Below, piece after piece: positions 54,872-63,289 of a DNA stretch of 64,000 nt. The stretch's first letter is position 1. The number at the start of each line of letters is the position of its first letter. The notes under the pieces were generated by a model. That model was given only the letters and a program-made list of their open reading frames with translations. It made no database searches and was not told the DNA's origin. Made by a program: the position numbers and the translations under genes. Source of the DNA: Nocardiopsis mwathae (GTDB lineage: Bacteria; Actinomycetota; Actinomycetes; Streptosporangiales; Streptosporangiaceae); contig NZ_JACHDS010000001.1 in the NCBI RefSeq assembly GCF_014201195.1, positions 4,712,001 to 4,776,000 on the forward strand. The letters run 5' to 3'.

Positions 54872-55492
54872 GTGACAGAACCGGCACCGGTGTTTGCCAG
54901 CGGGGTCGATCACGAACGGCTCACGGCCCAGCTCCGGTTCATCCTGGAGACCGACAAGCTCAAGCGGATCCTCCGCCGGAACATGCTCGTCGACGGCTCT
55001 CGGCGGGAGAACGCCGCGGAACACTCCTGGCACCTCGCCCTGACCGCACGGGTCTTCGCCGAGTACGCTCCGGAGGGCACCGACATCGACCGCGTGGTCG
55101 AGATGCTGGTCCTGCACGACATCGTCGAGATCGACGCCGGGGACACGTTCATCTACGACGCCCGGGAGTCCGTCTCCCAGCCTGAGCGGGAACGCGCCGC
55201 CGCCGACAGGATCTTCGCCCTGCTCCCCGAGGACCAGGCGGAACACGCCCGCACCCGGTGGGAGGAGTTCGAGGAGCGCAAGACGCCCGAGGCACGCTTC
55301 GCGCGGGCGATCGACGGTCTCGCCCCCCTGCTCGCCAACTGGCACACCGAGGGCGGAACCTGGGTCCGCTACGGGATCACCGCGGCCCAGGTCCGCGAGC
55401 GGGTGAAGACCATCGCCGAGGGCTCCGAGGCGCTGGGCTCCTACGCCCTCGCCCTCACCGAGGACGCCGCCCGCCGCGGCTACCTACGCTGA
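54872..55492 (+). CDS. HD-domain nucleotidase (YfbR-like)
   Basis: 206 residues from a GTG after AGGAGGG. Metal ligands: His in AAEHSWHLAL, HD in LHDIVEIDAGDTF and a later Asp in IDGLAPLL. It should dephosphorylate deoxynucleoside monophosphates. It is a distant relative of the element-borne protein at 22904-23488. Confidence 0.88.
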   Translation: MTEPAPVFASGVDHERLTAQLRFILETDKLKRILRRNMLVDGSRRENAAEHSWHLALTARVFAEYAPEGTDIDRVVEMLVLHDIVEIDAGDTFIYDARESVSQPERERAAADRIFALLPEDQAEHARTRWEEFEERKTPEARFARAIDGLAPLLANWHTEGGTWVRYGITAAQVRERVKTIAEGSEALGSYALALTEDAARRGYLR

Positions 55493-55595
55493 CCTGTCCC
55501 GCGTGTGGCGCTAAGGCGTGTGTGACGGATCATTCCCGGCTCGCGGCCGTCCGGGGCGGCCGCTCACTTACCGGAAAGCATCCGCCGAACACGCC

Positions 55596-56399
55596 CTAGA
55601 GGCGGCCCAGCACCAGCTGCACCATCGCGCTGAGCCCCACGGCCACGATGATCATCCGCAGCGCGAACGGGCGGAGCAGGCGGCCGAACCGGGCGCCTGC
55701 GTAGCCCCCGATGACCGACCCGGCCGCGATCAGGGCCACCACCGGCCACACCGGGGACGCGAAGACGATGAAGAAAACGGCGGCCGTCGTGTTCACGGCG
55801 AAGGTCAGCGCGTTCTTCAGGGCGTTGACCCGCTGCAGGTCCTCCTCCAAGGAGAGACCGAGGATACTGATCAGGACGATGCCCTGCGCGGCGGCGAAAT
55901 AGCCCCCGTAGACTCCGGCGCCGTACACCCCCACCGGAAGCAGCGGTCCGCCCTCGGGGCGGGCCGCCCGGCGCCGCCGCATCCACGCACCGAGTCGGGG
56001 CTGCGCCATGATCAGCACGCAGGCCAGGCCGATGAGCACCGGCACGACGTACTCGAAGACGTCGGGGGGCAGGCTGATCAGCAGGATCCCGCCGGTGATC
56101 GCACCGAGACAGGACATGGCCCCGAGCCGGATCACCCTGCGGCCCTGACCGGCCAGTTCGCGCCGGTAGCCGATCGCTCCGGTGAGGGAGCCGGGCGCCA
56201 GGCCGATGCTGTTGGAGATCGTGGCGGTCACCGGCGGGTAGCCCAACGCGAGCAGCACCGGGAAGGTGAACAGCGTTCCGGAGCCGACGATCGCGTTGAT
56301 TCCCCCGGCTCCGATCCCCGCCAGCAGGATGGCGAGCGCTTCCCACAGACTCAACTCTCCGGCCCCTCGGACATGGGTGGACGGCGCCGTCGCCACCAC
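55596..56399 (-). CDS. TauE/SafE-family membrane protein
   Basis: 267 residues from GTG 56399 with GGAGG upstream. GAGGINAIVGSGTLFTFPVLL and the second-half repeat with NALKNALTFAVNT mark the TauE family of sulfite/sulfonate exporters or uptake systems, eight or so helices. A TGTATACA palindrome lies 50 bases upstream. Confidence 0.88.
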   Translation of the reverse strand: MVATAPSTHVRGAGELSLWEALAILLAGIGAGGINAIVGSGTLFTFPVLLALGYPPVTATISNSIGLAPGSLTGAIGYRRELAGQGRRVIRLGAMSCLGAITGGILLISLPPDVFEYVVPVLIGLACVLIMAQPRLGAWMRRRRAARPEGGPLLPVGVYGAGVYGGYFAAAQGIVLISILGLSLEEDLQRVNALKNALTFAVNTTAAVFFIVFASPVWPVVALIAAGSVIGGYAGARFGRLLRPFALRMIIVAVGLSAMVQLVLGRL

Positions 56400-56714
56400 G
56401 GATTCCGACCGCCTCCGCCCCGGCACACAGAGCAGGGCGACGGCATGCTGTATACAGCCTACAATTCGACGATCGGTCGACTCCGTGGCACCCCCCGGGG
56501 ATGATCCCCGCGCTGGCCCCGGCCATCGCGGGGCCGCCGACGGACGAGCCGCCGGCCGCGGCGTGTTCGGCGGATGCCCCCGGTGGGTCGGCGGCCGCCG
56601 GGGCGGCGCTCGCACGCCCCTGCTCTCGGTCGATCCCGGTCGACCTGACGAATGGAGCGGTGCGGCGAACGTCGGTGCGGTGGCCGCGCGCGGATGCGAT
56701 CCGCGGAACAGGCG
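56400..56714. other. Promoter region of the tauE-like gene and tail of the SPFH gene
   Basis: 315 bases, no gene. The half next to the start codon holds the palindrome at 56447-56458; the other half is GC-rich and featureless. Confidence 0.5.
56447..56458. promoter_or_regulatory. Palindrome GCTGTATACAGC
   Basis: Perfect 12-base palindrome with a TGTATACA core, like GntR-family operators, 48-59 bases upstream of the tauE-like start. Confidence 0.5.
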
Positions 56715-57689
56715 CTAAGACCGGTGGTCGCCCGCGCCTCCGCCGCCGTTCCGCTGGGCGTGGTTCGGCTGTCCGTTGCTCTCCCCGCGCACGCGCTCGA
56801 AGACGCCGCCGATGCCCTCCAAGGCCTTGCCCATCTCGGAGGGGACGATCCAGACCTTGTTGGAGTCGCCCTTGGCGATCTCCGGGAGCTTCTGCAGGTA
56901 CTGGTAGGCCAGCACGTCCTGGCTCACGTCGCCCGAGTGCAGCGCCTTGAACACCATCGTGATCGCGTCCGCCTCACCCCGGGCGCGCAGCGTCATCGCG
57001 TCCGACTCGGCCTTCGCCCGGATCATCTCCGCGTCGGCGGCACCCTTGGCACTCAGGACGGCCGAGGACGACTCACCCTCGGCGCGCAGGATCGCCGACT
57101 GCTTCTGGCCCTCCGCGGTGAGGATCTCGGCGCGCTTGTCCCGGTCGGCGCGCATCTGCTTCTCCATCGCCTCCTGGACGGACTCCGGGGGCTCGATGGC
57201 CTTCAGCTCGACCCGGCTGACCTCGATCCCCCACTCCGCCGTGGCCTCGTCGAGGACCATGCGCAGTTCACGGTTGATCTGGTCGCGCGAGGTGAGCGTC
57301 TGCTCCAGGTCCATGCCGCCTATGACGTTGCGCAGCGTGGCCGAGACCAGCTGCTCGACGGCCTGTATGAAGTTCGCGATCTTGTAGACGGCGTTGTAGG
57401 GGTCGGTGACCTTGATGTAGACGGCCGTGTCGACGTTGACCGAGAGGTTGTCCTGGGTGATGGCGGTCTGGGAGGGAAAGCTGACCACTTGGACCCGCAT
57501 GTCGATACGTTCGCGGACGTGGTCGACGAACGGGACGACGATGTTGAATCCCGACTTCAGCGTGCGGTGGTAGCTGCCGAAGCGCTCGACGACATCGGCC
57601 ATGGCCTGGGGGACGATGCGGATGCTGCGCCAGCCGATCACGGCCAGGATCAGCACGAACAGCAGCAGGATGATGATGATGGTGCTCAT
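56715..57689 (-). CDS. SPFH/stomatin-like membrane protein
   Basis: 324 residues. An N-terminal helix (STIIIILLLFVLILAVIGW), then the band-7 domain (VVERFGSYHRTLKSGFNIVV), a coiled-coil with the AEGQKQSAILRAEGE repeat, and a Gly/Asn-rich tail. It should organise membrane microdomains. No NfeD gene is adjacent. Confidence 0.92.
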   Translation of the reverse strand: MSTIIIILLLFVLILAVIGWRSIRIVPQAMADVVERFGSYHRTLKSGFNIVVPFVDHVRERIDMRVQVVSFPSQTAITQDNLSVNVDTAVYIKVTDPYNAVYKIANFIQAVEQLVSATLRNVIGGMDLEQTLTSRDQINRELRMVLDEATAEWGIEVSRVELKAIEPPESVQEAMEKQMRADRDKRAEILTAEGQKQSAILRAEGESSSAVLSAKGAADAEMIRAKAESDAMTLRARGEADAITMVFKALHSGDVSQDVLAYQYLQKLPEIAKGDSNKVWIVPSEMGKALEGIGGVFERVRGESNGQPNHAQRNGGGGAGDHRS

Positions 57690-57954
57690 CGAGACGGCTC
57701 CGGCTCTCCTGTCGGGGGTGGAACAGGCTGCGAATGGACGCGGACGGTTCCGGAAGGCGCGGGCGACGATTCCGACACGCGTCCACGCAGCGATCGTAAA
57801 ACGCAAAGGAGCACGCGTACGCACGGAGTACCCGAAACTCCACGTCGAACCAGCACCACGCGCTCGAAATCGGACAGAAAGGCGGGTTACGGCCACGCCC
57901 TTATGCCGATTTCCCTGGGAGTGATATTCGCGGTTCGTGCGCCGACCGCCGACG

Positions 57955-58740
57955 CTATGCGGCGCGCGCGGTCCACCGGTCGCCGACACGCTCCACGTGC
58001 AACGGCAGACCATAGGTCTTACTCAGGTTCTCGCTGGTCATCACGTCCTCCAGCGGCCCGGAGACGACGACCCGCCCCTCCCGCAGCAGCAGACCATGGG
58101 TGAACCCCGGGGGGATCTCCTCCACATGGTGCGACACGATCACCAGCGCCGGCGCCTCGAAGTCGACGGCCAGCGCGCCGAGCCGACGCACCAGATCCTC
58201 CCGGCCGCCGAGGTCCAGGCCGGCCGCCGGCTCGTCGAGCAGCAGCAGCTCCGGATCGGCCATCAGGGAGCGGGCGATCAGCACCCGCTTGCGCTCACCC
58301 TCCGACAGGGTGCCGTACGTGCGGTCCTCCAGGTGCAGCACACCCCACTGGTTGAGCAGCACGCGTGCCCGGCCGTAGTCGGGCGTGGAATACCGCTCGC
58401 CGAACCGGCCCAGGTATCCGTAAGCCGCGCTGATGACCAGGTCGAGCACCGTGCTGGAGTCGGGCACCCGGTTGGCCACCGCCGCACCGGCGAAGCCGAC
58501 GAGCGGACGCAACTCGAACACGTCGGTCTCGCCCAGGCGTTCTTCGAGGATCTCCACCTCGCCTTCGGTCGGGAACAGCTGCGTCGCGGCGATACTCAGC
58601 AGGGTGGTCTTGCCCGCGCCGTTCGGGCCGATCACGACCCAGCGCTCATCCTCCTCGACGATCCACTCCACACCGCGCACCAGCTCCGCGTCGTCGCGGC
58701 GCACGCTCACACCGCTCATACGCAGTACATGACCGTTCAT
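57955..58740 (-). CDS. Stand-alone ABC ATPase
   Basis: 261 residues. Walker A IGPNGAGKTTL, signature TLSEGERKRVLIARSL, Walker B LLLLDEPAAGLD and switch His in VSHHVEEIPPG. The signature LSEGE and lack of a permease fit YlmA/ModF-like orphan ATPases. Partner unknown. Confidence 0.85.
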   Translation of the reverse strand: MNGHVLRMSGVSVRRDDAELVRGVEWIVEEDERWVVIGPNGAGKTTLLSIAATQLFPTEGEVEILEERLGETDVFELRPLVGFAGAAVANRVPDSSTVLDLVISAAYGYLGRFGERYSTPDYGRARVLLNQWGVLHLEDRTYGTLSEGERKRVLIARSLMADPELLLLDEPAAGLDLGGREDLVRRLGALAVDFEAPALVIVSHHVEEIPPGFTHGLLLREGRVVVSGPLEDVMTSENLSKTYGLPLHVERVGDRWTARAA

Positions 58741-58939
58741 CGTTCTCCCTGCCGTTCACCTTGTGCGCACTCGACCCGGCGCCCCACCGCGCGGTGTCCC
58801 CACCGCATGGTGTCCCCGTCGCGTACCGACCCGGACGACGGAGAGGCCCGCGCCGTCGAAGCCGCTCGTGCCGTCGACGGCACGGTGTGAACCTACTCGA
58901 CGCGTCCGCTCCCCGGGTCACCGATCTAGGCTGGAGGAC

Positions 58940-59779
58940 ATGGTGCGAGAACTGTCATCCCCGTCACTGGTCGCCTGGGGCAACGCGTGGCTGGCCGGCC
59001 AGGCCGGGTTGGACGACGCCGTCGACGCCGTGGAGCGACGCACCGGACCGAACACGATCGGCGCCCCGATGAGCGCTCCGCGGCCCGGCGGGGCCGCCGG
59101 GACGCACGACCCGCGGTCCGCCGCCCCCGCCGGGCCGCCCTTCACTCGCGGAGACACGCTCCGGTCCGCGCTGGCACGGCTGCGGCCGCTGGGGCTGAGC
59201 GCCTTCCGGCTGTGCCTGCCGGTCCCCGGAGACCCGCTGGGGCTCGTAGGCACGGCCGACCTCAACGCCGCGGCCATCGACGCCCGCGAGGCGGTGCTGA
59301 TCCGGCTCAGAGACCGGCAGATCGGGCTGGTCCCGGGTGAGGACCGGCGCGGCTCGTCCTACGTCGGCGTCGTCTGGACGCCCTACCCTGCCGCAGACGC
59401 CGAACCCGAACCCGTCGGGCTGGCCGAGGCCGAGTACCGGTTGACGCTCGCCATGCGCGAGTCCACCGACCTGTTCGGCCGTATCGACGACATCACCGGC
59501 TGGGGCTCCGAGGTCGAAAGCGCCCTGGACGCCCTGCGCGACCCCGCCCGCTCCCCCGGCGACGGGTTGGCCCCCGGCTACCCGCAGCGGGCACACCGGC
59601 TGGCCGCCCAGGCCGACCGACTGGCGGTCGTGGTCCGGCTCGCCGAGGGGGACCGGAGCGACAGCGGGCGGGGGCTGTCCGCAGCCCAGGTGGCCGCACG
59701 GCGCGAGGCGCTGCGCGTTCTCGACAGCGCGGTCCGCCGCGCCCGGGTCGCCGCCTACGGGGCGGCCTGCACCGGCTGA
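58940..59779 (+). CDS. Conserved actinobacterial protein of unknown function
   Basis: 279 residues, GGAGG just before the ATG. It starts LSSPSLVAWGNAWLAGQAGL, has a central PLGLSAFRLCLPVPGDPLGL and a helical C-terminal half (EAEYRLTLAMRESTDLFGRI). I recall similar uncharacterised proteins in actinomycetes; no domain is recognised. Confidence 0.75.
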   Translation: MVRELSSPSLVAWGNAWLAGQAGLDDAVDAVERRTGPNTIGAPMSAPRPGGAAGTHDPRSAAPAGPPFTRGDTLRSALARLRPLGLSAFRLCLPVPGDPLGLVGTADLNAAAIDAREAVLIRLRDRQIGLVPGEDRRGSSYVGVVWTPYPAADAEPEPVGLAEAEYRLTLAMRESTDLFGRIDDITGWGSEVESALDALRDPARSPGDGLAPGYPQRAHRLAAQADRLAVVVRLAEGDRSDSGRGLSAAQVAARREALRVLDSAVRRARVAAYGAACTG

Positions 59780-59904
59780 GGCCCCTCCCCTCGCGCCCGT
59801 AGCGAGCCGGGGCAGGGGTCAGGGTCGTCCCGGTACCGAATCAGGGGAACCCCAGGGTCGTCTCCGGATACCGTTCGCGTCCGCCGAGGCGAATACTCGG
59901 AGTC

Positions 59905-60612
59905 ATGAACGACACAGCAGACCGCGGTCCCGGAACCGCGCCGGGCCCCGCGACCACGTCTCCCCCGCAGTCGCAACCGTCGTCACAACCGTCGCCGCCG
60001 ATGCGCGCGTCCGACGCCGACCGCGACCGGGCCGCACAGGTCCTCGCCCAGGCGATGACCGAAGGGCGCCTCGGCCACGAGGAACACGGCGAGCGGCTCG
60101 ACGCCGTCTACCGCGCCAAGACCATGGCCGAGCTGACCCCGATCACCGCCGACCTGCCGGGCGGAACCGCCGCCGCGGCTCCGACCCCCGCCTCGGCTCC
60201 ACCGCGACCGGCGAGCCAGGCGGACGCCGATCTCATCGCGTCGGCCACCGGATCGGAGAACATCGTGGCCGTGCTCAGCAGCGCCGAGCGCAAGGGACGC
60301 TGGCTCGTGGAGCCGCGCACCAACGTCTCCGTCCTCCTCGGTTCCGTCGAACTGGACATGCGCACGGCCCTTCTGTCCCGGAACAGGGTCGTCGTGCAGT
60401 GCTCCACGACCCTCGGCGGGGTGACGCTGATCGTCCCGCACGGCGTCGCGATCGAGAACCACGTCAACGGCACACTCGGCGGCGTCGGCGTCGAGAAGGG
60501 CCGGCCGGAGCCCGCCGAGGGCGCGCCCACGGTGGTCGTCACCGGGCATGTGCTGCTGGGCGGCATCGAAATCAAGTCGTCGCCCGAAGCGGACGTCGGC
60601 TACGGCTGCTGA
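59905..60612 (+). CDS. DUF1707 and cell-wall-active-antibiotic-response-like protein (first copy)
   Basis: 235 residues. The DUF1707 motif RASDADRDRAAQVLAQAM is at 33-50, after a Pro/Ser tail, and a LiaF-like β domain follows (ERKGRWLVEPRTNVSVLLGS, TLGGVTLIVPHGV). Such proteins sense or respond to envelope stress in relatives. It is paired with a paralogue 64 bases downstream. Confidence 0.83.
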   Translation: MNDTADRGPGTAPGPATTSPPQSQPSSQPSPPMRASDADRDRAAQVLAQAMTEGRLGHEEHGERLDAVYRAKTMAELTPITADLPGGTAAAAPTPASAPPRPASQADADLIASATGSENIVAVLSSAERKGRWLVEPRTNVSVLLGSVELDMRTALLSRNRVVVQCSTTLGGVTLIVPHGVAIENHVNGTLGGVGVEKGRPEPAEGAPTVVVTGHVLLGGIEIKSSPEADVGYGC

Positions 60613-60676
60613 ACGGGGATAATCCGGTGAAGACAGCGACCGGGGCCGCGGCGAAGAACCGAAGACGAGGACAGTG

Positions 60677-61318
60677 ATGGAGCCCGACCACATCCGCGCA
60701 TCCGACGCCGATCGCGACCGCGTCGCCGAGCGGCTGCGGGAGGCCCTGGCAGAGGGCCGACTCACCCACGAGGAGCACGAAGAGCGGCTGGACGCCGTGT
60801 ACCGCGCCAAGACCGTGGGCGAACTGGCTCCGATCACCGCCGACCTGCCCTCCGCCTCGGAACGCAATGGCGCCTCGGACAGCGGCGCCATGTCCGTGGC
60901 GTCGTCGCTCTCCTCGGAGGCCGCGCGGCGGCTGGCGGCCGAGAGCACGGGCCAGGAGAACATCGTGGCCGTGCTGAGCGGCACCGAGCGCAAGGGACGC
61001 TGGCTCGTGGAGCCGCGCACCAACGTCTCGTCCCTGCTCGGGACGGTCGAGCTGGACTTCCGCGAAGCCGTGTTGGCGCAGCGCGAGGTGAGCGTGCAGT
61101 GCGCGGTGTTCCTCGGGACACTGGAGATCATCGTCCCGCACGGCGTACGTGTGGTGAACAACACGACGGCGGTCCTCGGCACCTCCGAGATCACCGGGAC
61201 CGACGCTGTGACCGACCCCAACGCGCCGACCATCAGACTGTCGGGGACCTGCATACTCGGCACGATCGAGGTCAAGGCCAAGGGTCCCAGGGGTTCGTGG
61301 TTCAAGCGCAGGAAGTGA
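60677..61318 (+). CDS. DUF1707 and LiaF-like protein (second copy)
   Basis: 213 residues; GTG 60674 is an alternative start. RASDADRDRVAERLREALAE, then ERKGRWLVEPRTNVSSLLGT and FLGTLEIIVPHGV match the first copy closely, while the tail (GPRGSWFKRRK) differs. The pair arose by tandem duplication. Confidence 0.83.
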   Translation: MEPDHIRASDADRDRVAERLREALAEGRLTHEEHEERLDAVYRAKTVGELAPITADLPSASERNGASDSGAMSVASSLSSEAARRLAAESTGQENIVAVLSGTERKGRWLVEPRTNVSSLLGTVELDFREAVLAQREVSVQCAVFLGTLEIIVPHGVRVVNNTTAVLGTSEITGTDAVTDPNAPTIRLSGTCILGTIEVKAKGPRGSWFKRRK

Positions 61319-61430
61319 TCGCCCTGCGTACACGATCCGTCGCCCAGGTGACACAGGGGTGAACTGCGGGCACATGTTCACCCCCCGGACCTACACCCCC
61401 ATGAACTGGCCGAGTACCGTAGTTCACGTC

Positions 61431-62678
61431 ATGAATGATGATTCGACGCTCTTGGTGACGGTTACCGGACGCGACAGGCCCGGGGTCAGCGCGCGCCTCT
61501 TGAGCACCCTATCGGTGTTCCCGGTGACACTGGCCGACCTGGAACAGGTCGTCATCGGCGGCCGGCTCGTACTCGGAGCGCTGCTCAGCGTCGACGACAC
61601 CGTCGCCCCCGGCGTCAGCAAGACTCGGCTCTTCGACGAACTCCGCAACGCCGTCGAGAAGACCGCCATCGACCTCGATATGGACGTGGAGTTCTCGGAA
61701 GGCGACGCTCGAGTCAGCGCCTCGGGCGAGGGCCGACTGCACGTGACCGTTCTGGCGGACCCGCTGCGCCCCGGCGCACTCGGAGCGATCGCCTCGTGCG
61801 TCGCCCGGGCGGGATCCAACATCGACCGCATCGATCGGCTGTCGAGCTACCCGGTCACCTCCATCGAACTCGACATCTCCGGCACCGACCTGGACCGGCT
61901 CCGCGGCGACCTTGCCATGGAGGCCGCCACCCAGTCCATCGACGTCGCGGTACAGCGCAGCGGGCTGCACCGGAGGGCCAAGCACCTGATCGTGATGGAC
62001 GTCGACTCCACCCTCATCCAGGGCGAGGTCATCGAACTCCTCGCCGCGCACGCCGGGTGCGCCGAGGAGGTCGCCCGGGTCACCGAGGAGGCGATGCGCG
62101 GAAACCTCGACTTCGAGGAGTCGCTGCGCCGCCGCGTCGCCCTGCTCAAGGACCTGGACGCCTCCGCCATCGACGCGGTTCGCGAAGAACTCGTCCTGAC
62201 ACCCGGCGCCCGCACGCTCGTCCGGACACTGCAGCGCCTCCACTACGAGACCGCGATCGTCAGCGGCGGCTTCACCCAGATCACCGATTCGCTCGTGGAG
62301 CGCCTCGGCATCGACTACTCGGCGGCCAACACCCTGGAGATCGTCGACGGAAAACTCACGGGTGGGCTCGTCGGGCCGGTCATCGACCGCCGGGGGAAGG
62401 CGGACGCCCTGCGCCGGTTCGCCAGGGAGGCCGGGGTCTCGCTGACCCAGACCGTGGCCATCGGGGACGGTGCCAACGACCTCGACATGCTGCGCACGGC
62501 CGGGCTCGGCGTGGCCTTCAACGCCAAGCCGGTCGTGCGCGAACAGGCCCACACGTCGGTCAACGTCCCCTACCTGGACGCGATCGTCTTCCTCCTCGGT
62601 ATCTCCCGCGAGGAGGTCGAGGCCGCCGACAGCGCGGAGGATGAGGAAACGGCGGGCGCGGCAGAGACCGTGAAGTAG
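61431..62678 (+). CDS. serB: Phosphoserine phosphatase with N-terminal ACT domains
   Basis: 415 residues. The first ~190 residues form ACT-type modules (LLVTVTGRDRPGVSARLLST). The HAD motif is MDVDSTLIQGEVIELLA, motif II SGGFTQ and motif IV IGDGANDLDML. It carries out the last step of serine synthesis. No ribosome site is present; TACCGT lies 10 bases before the ATG, suggesting a leaderless mRNA. Confidence 0.93.
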   Translation: MNDDSTLLVTVTGRDRPGVSARLLSTLSVFPVTLADLEQVVIGGRLVLGALLSVDDTVAPGVSKTRLFDELRNAVEKTAIDLDMDVEFSEGDARVSASGEGRLHVTVLADPLRPGALGAIASCVARAGSNIDRIDRLSSYPVTSIELDISGTDLDRLRGDLAMEAATQSIDVAVQRSGLHRRAKHLIVMDVDSTLIQGEVIELLAAHAGCAEEVARVTEEAMRGNLDFEESLRRRVALLKDLDASAIDAVREELVLTPGARTLVRTLQRLHYETAIVSGGFTQITDSLVERLGIDYSAANTLEIVDGKLTGGLVGPVIDRRGKADALRRFAREAGVSLTQTVAIGDGANDLDMLRTAGLGVAFNAKPVVREQAHTSVNVPYLDAIVFLLGISREEVEAADSAEDEETAGAAETVK

Positions 62679-62685
62679 GAAAAGT

Positions 62686-62718
62686 CAGCCCCCGGCGGCC
62701 GATGGCCGCCGGGGGCTG
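62686..62718 (+). terminator. serB terminator
   Basis: 15-bp perfect arms (62686-62700 with 62704-62718) and a 3-base loop, starting 8 bases after the serB stop codon. Confidence 0.75.
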
Positions 62719-62806
62719 TGGCGGTCAGGGGCTGTGGCGGTCGCGGTGGCCGCATCCGCACGACCAGGTCCGCACGACCAGGTCCGCACACCCAGGAACG
62801 AAACGC

Positions 62807-62841
62807 GGCGAGGGCCCCTGACCATGTCAGGGGCCCTCGCC
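62807..62841 (-). terminator. Terminator of the 5S rRNA transcript
   Basis: 16-bp perfect arms (62807-62822 with 62826-62841), loop CAT, directly after the 5S 3' end on the minus strand, followed there by GCGTTTCGTT. Confidence 0.8.
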
Positions 62842-62852
62842 GATGAAGTATG

Positions 62853-62969
62853 CGCGGCGGCGACCTACTCTCCCACCCCGCACCATGGGGGCAGTACCAT
62901 CGGCGCTGGGAGGCTTAACGACCGGGTTCGGAATGAGACCGGGTGTTTCCCTCCCGCTATGACCGCCGC
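62853..62969 (-). rRNA. rrf: 5S ribosomal RNA
   Basis: On the minus strand the 5' GCGGCGGTCATAGCG and 3' GAGTAGGTCGCCGCCGC ends pair, and the internal CCGAACCCGGTCGTTAAGCC is the universal 5S core. Length about 117 bases. No 23S sequence precedes it in the 320 bases before the next gene. Confidence 0.93.
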
Positions 62970-63289
62970 AACCCTAGCCCACCACTCCCGGAAACCGGGA
63001 GCGTGGAAACCTGTGGGTCACGCCGGAGCGCGACAACGGTATTGAGTATAGACCATCCGCGGGCCTGCCGTGACCACCTCCGGCGACCATGTCGACGGCG
63101 GCGAGTCCGGACACGCGCTCTCCGCCCCGGGCCGACTGCAGCCGAGACACCCCCTCCTCCCCCGGAACCGTGGTCATCGGCACCGCGACTTTCGGCGGAG
63201 CGGGACGCATGAGGAGCGGACTCCGGATACCTGGGGTCACGCCGATCGGGCGATGCGGCACGGCATCGACCCTCCGTAGCGTCACCCGC
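62970..63289. other. Region upstream of the isolated 5S rRNA
   Basis: 320 bases without a gene. Read leftward it has TATACT (63045-63050), a good -10 hexamer, and a CTCCCGG-AAA-CCGGGAG stem (62985-63001) just before the 5S. It may be a relic of a 23S-5S spacer or a private promoter. Confidence 0.45.
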
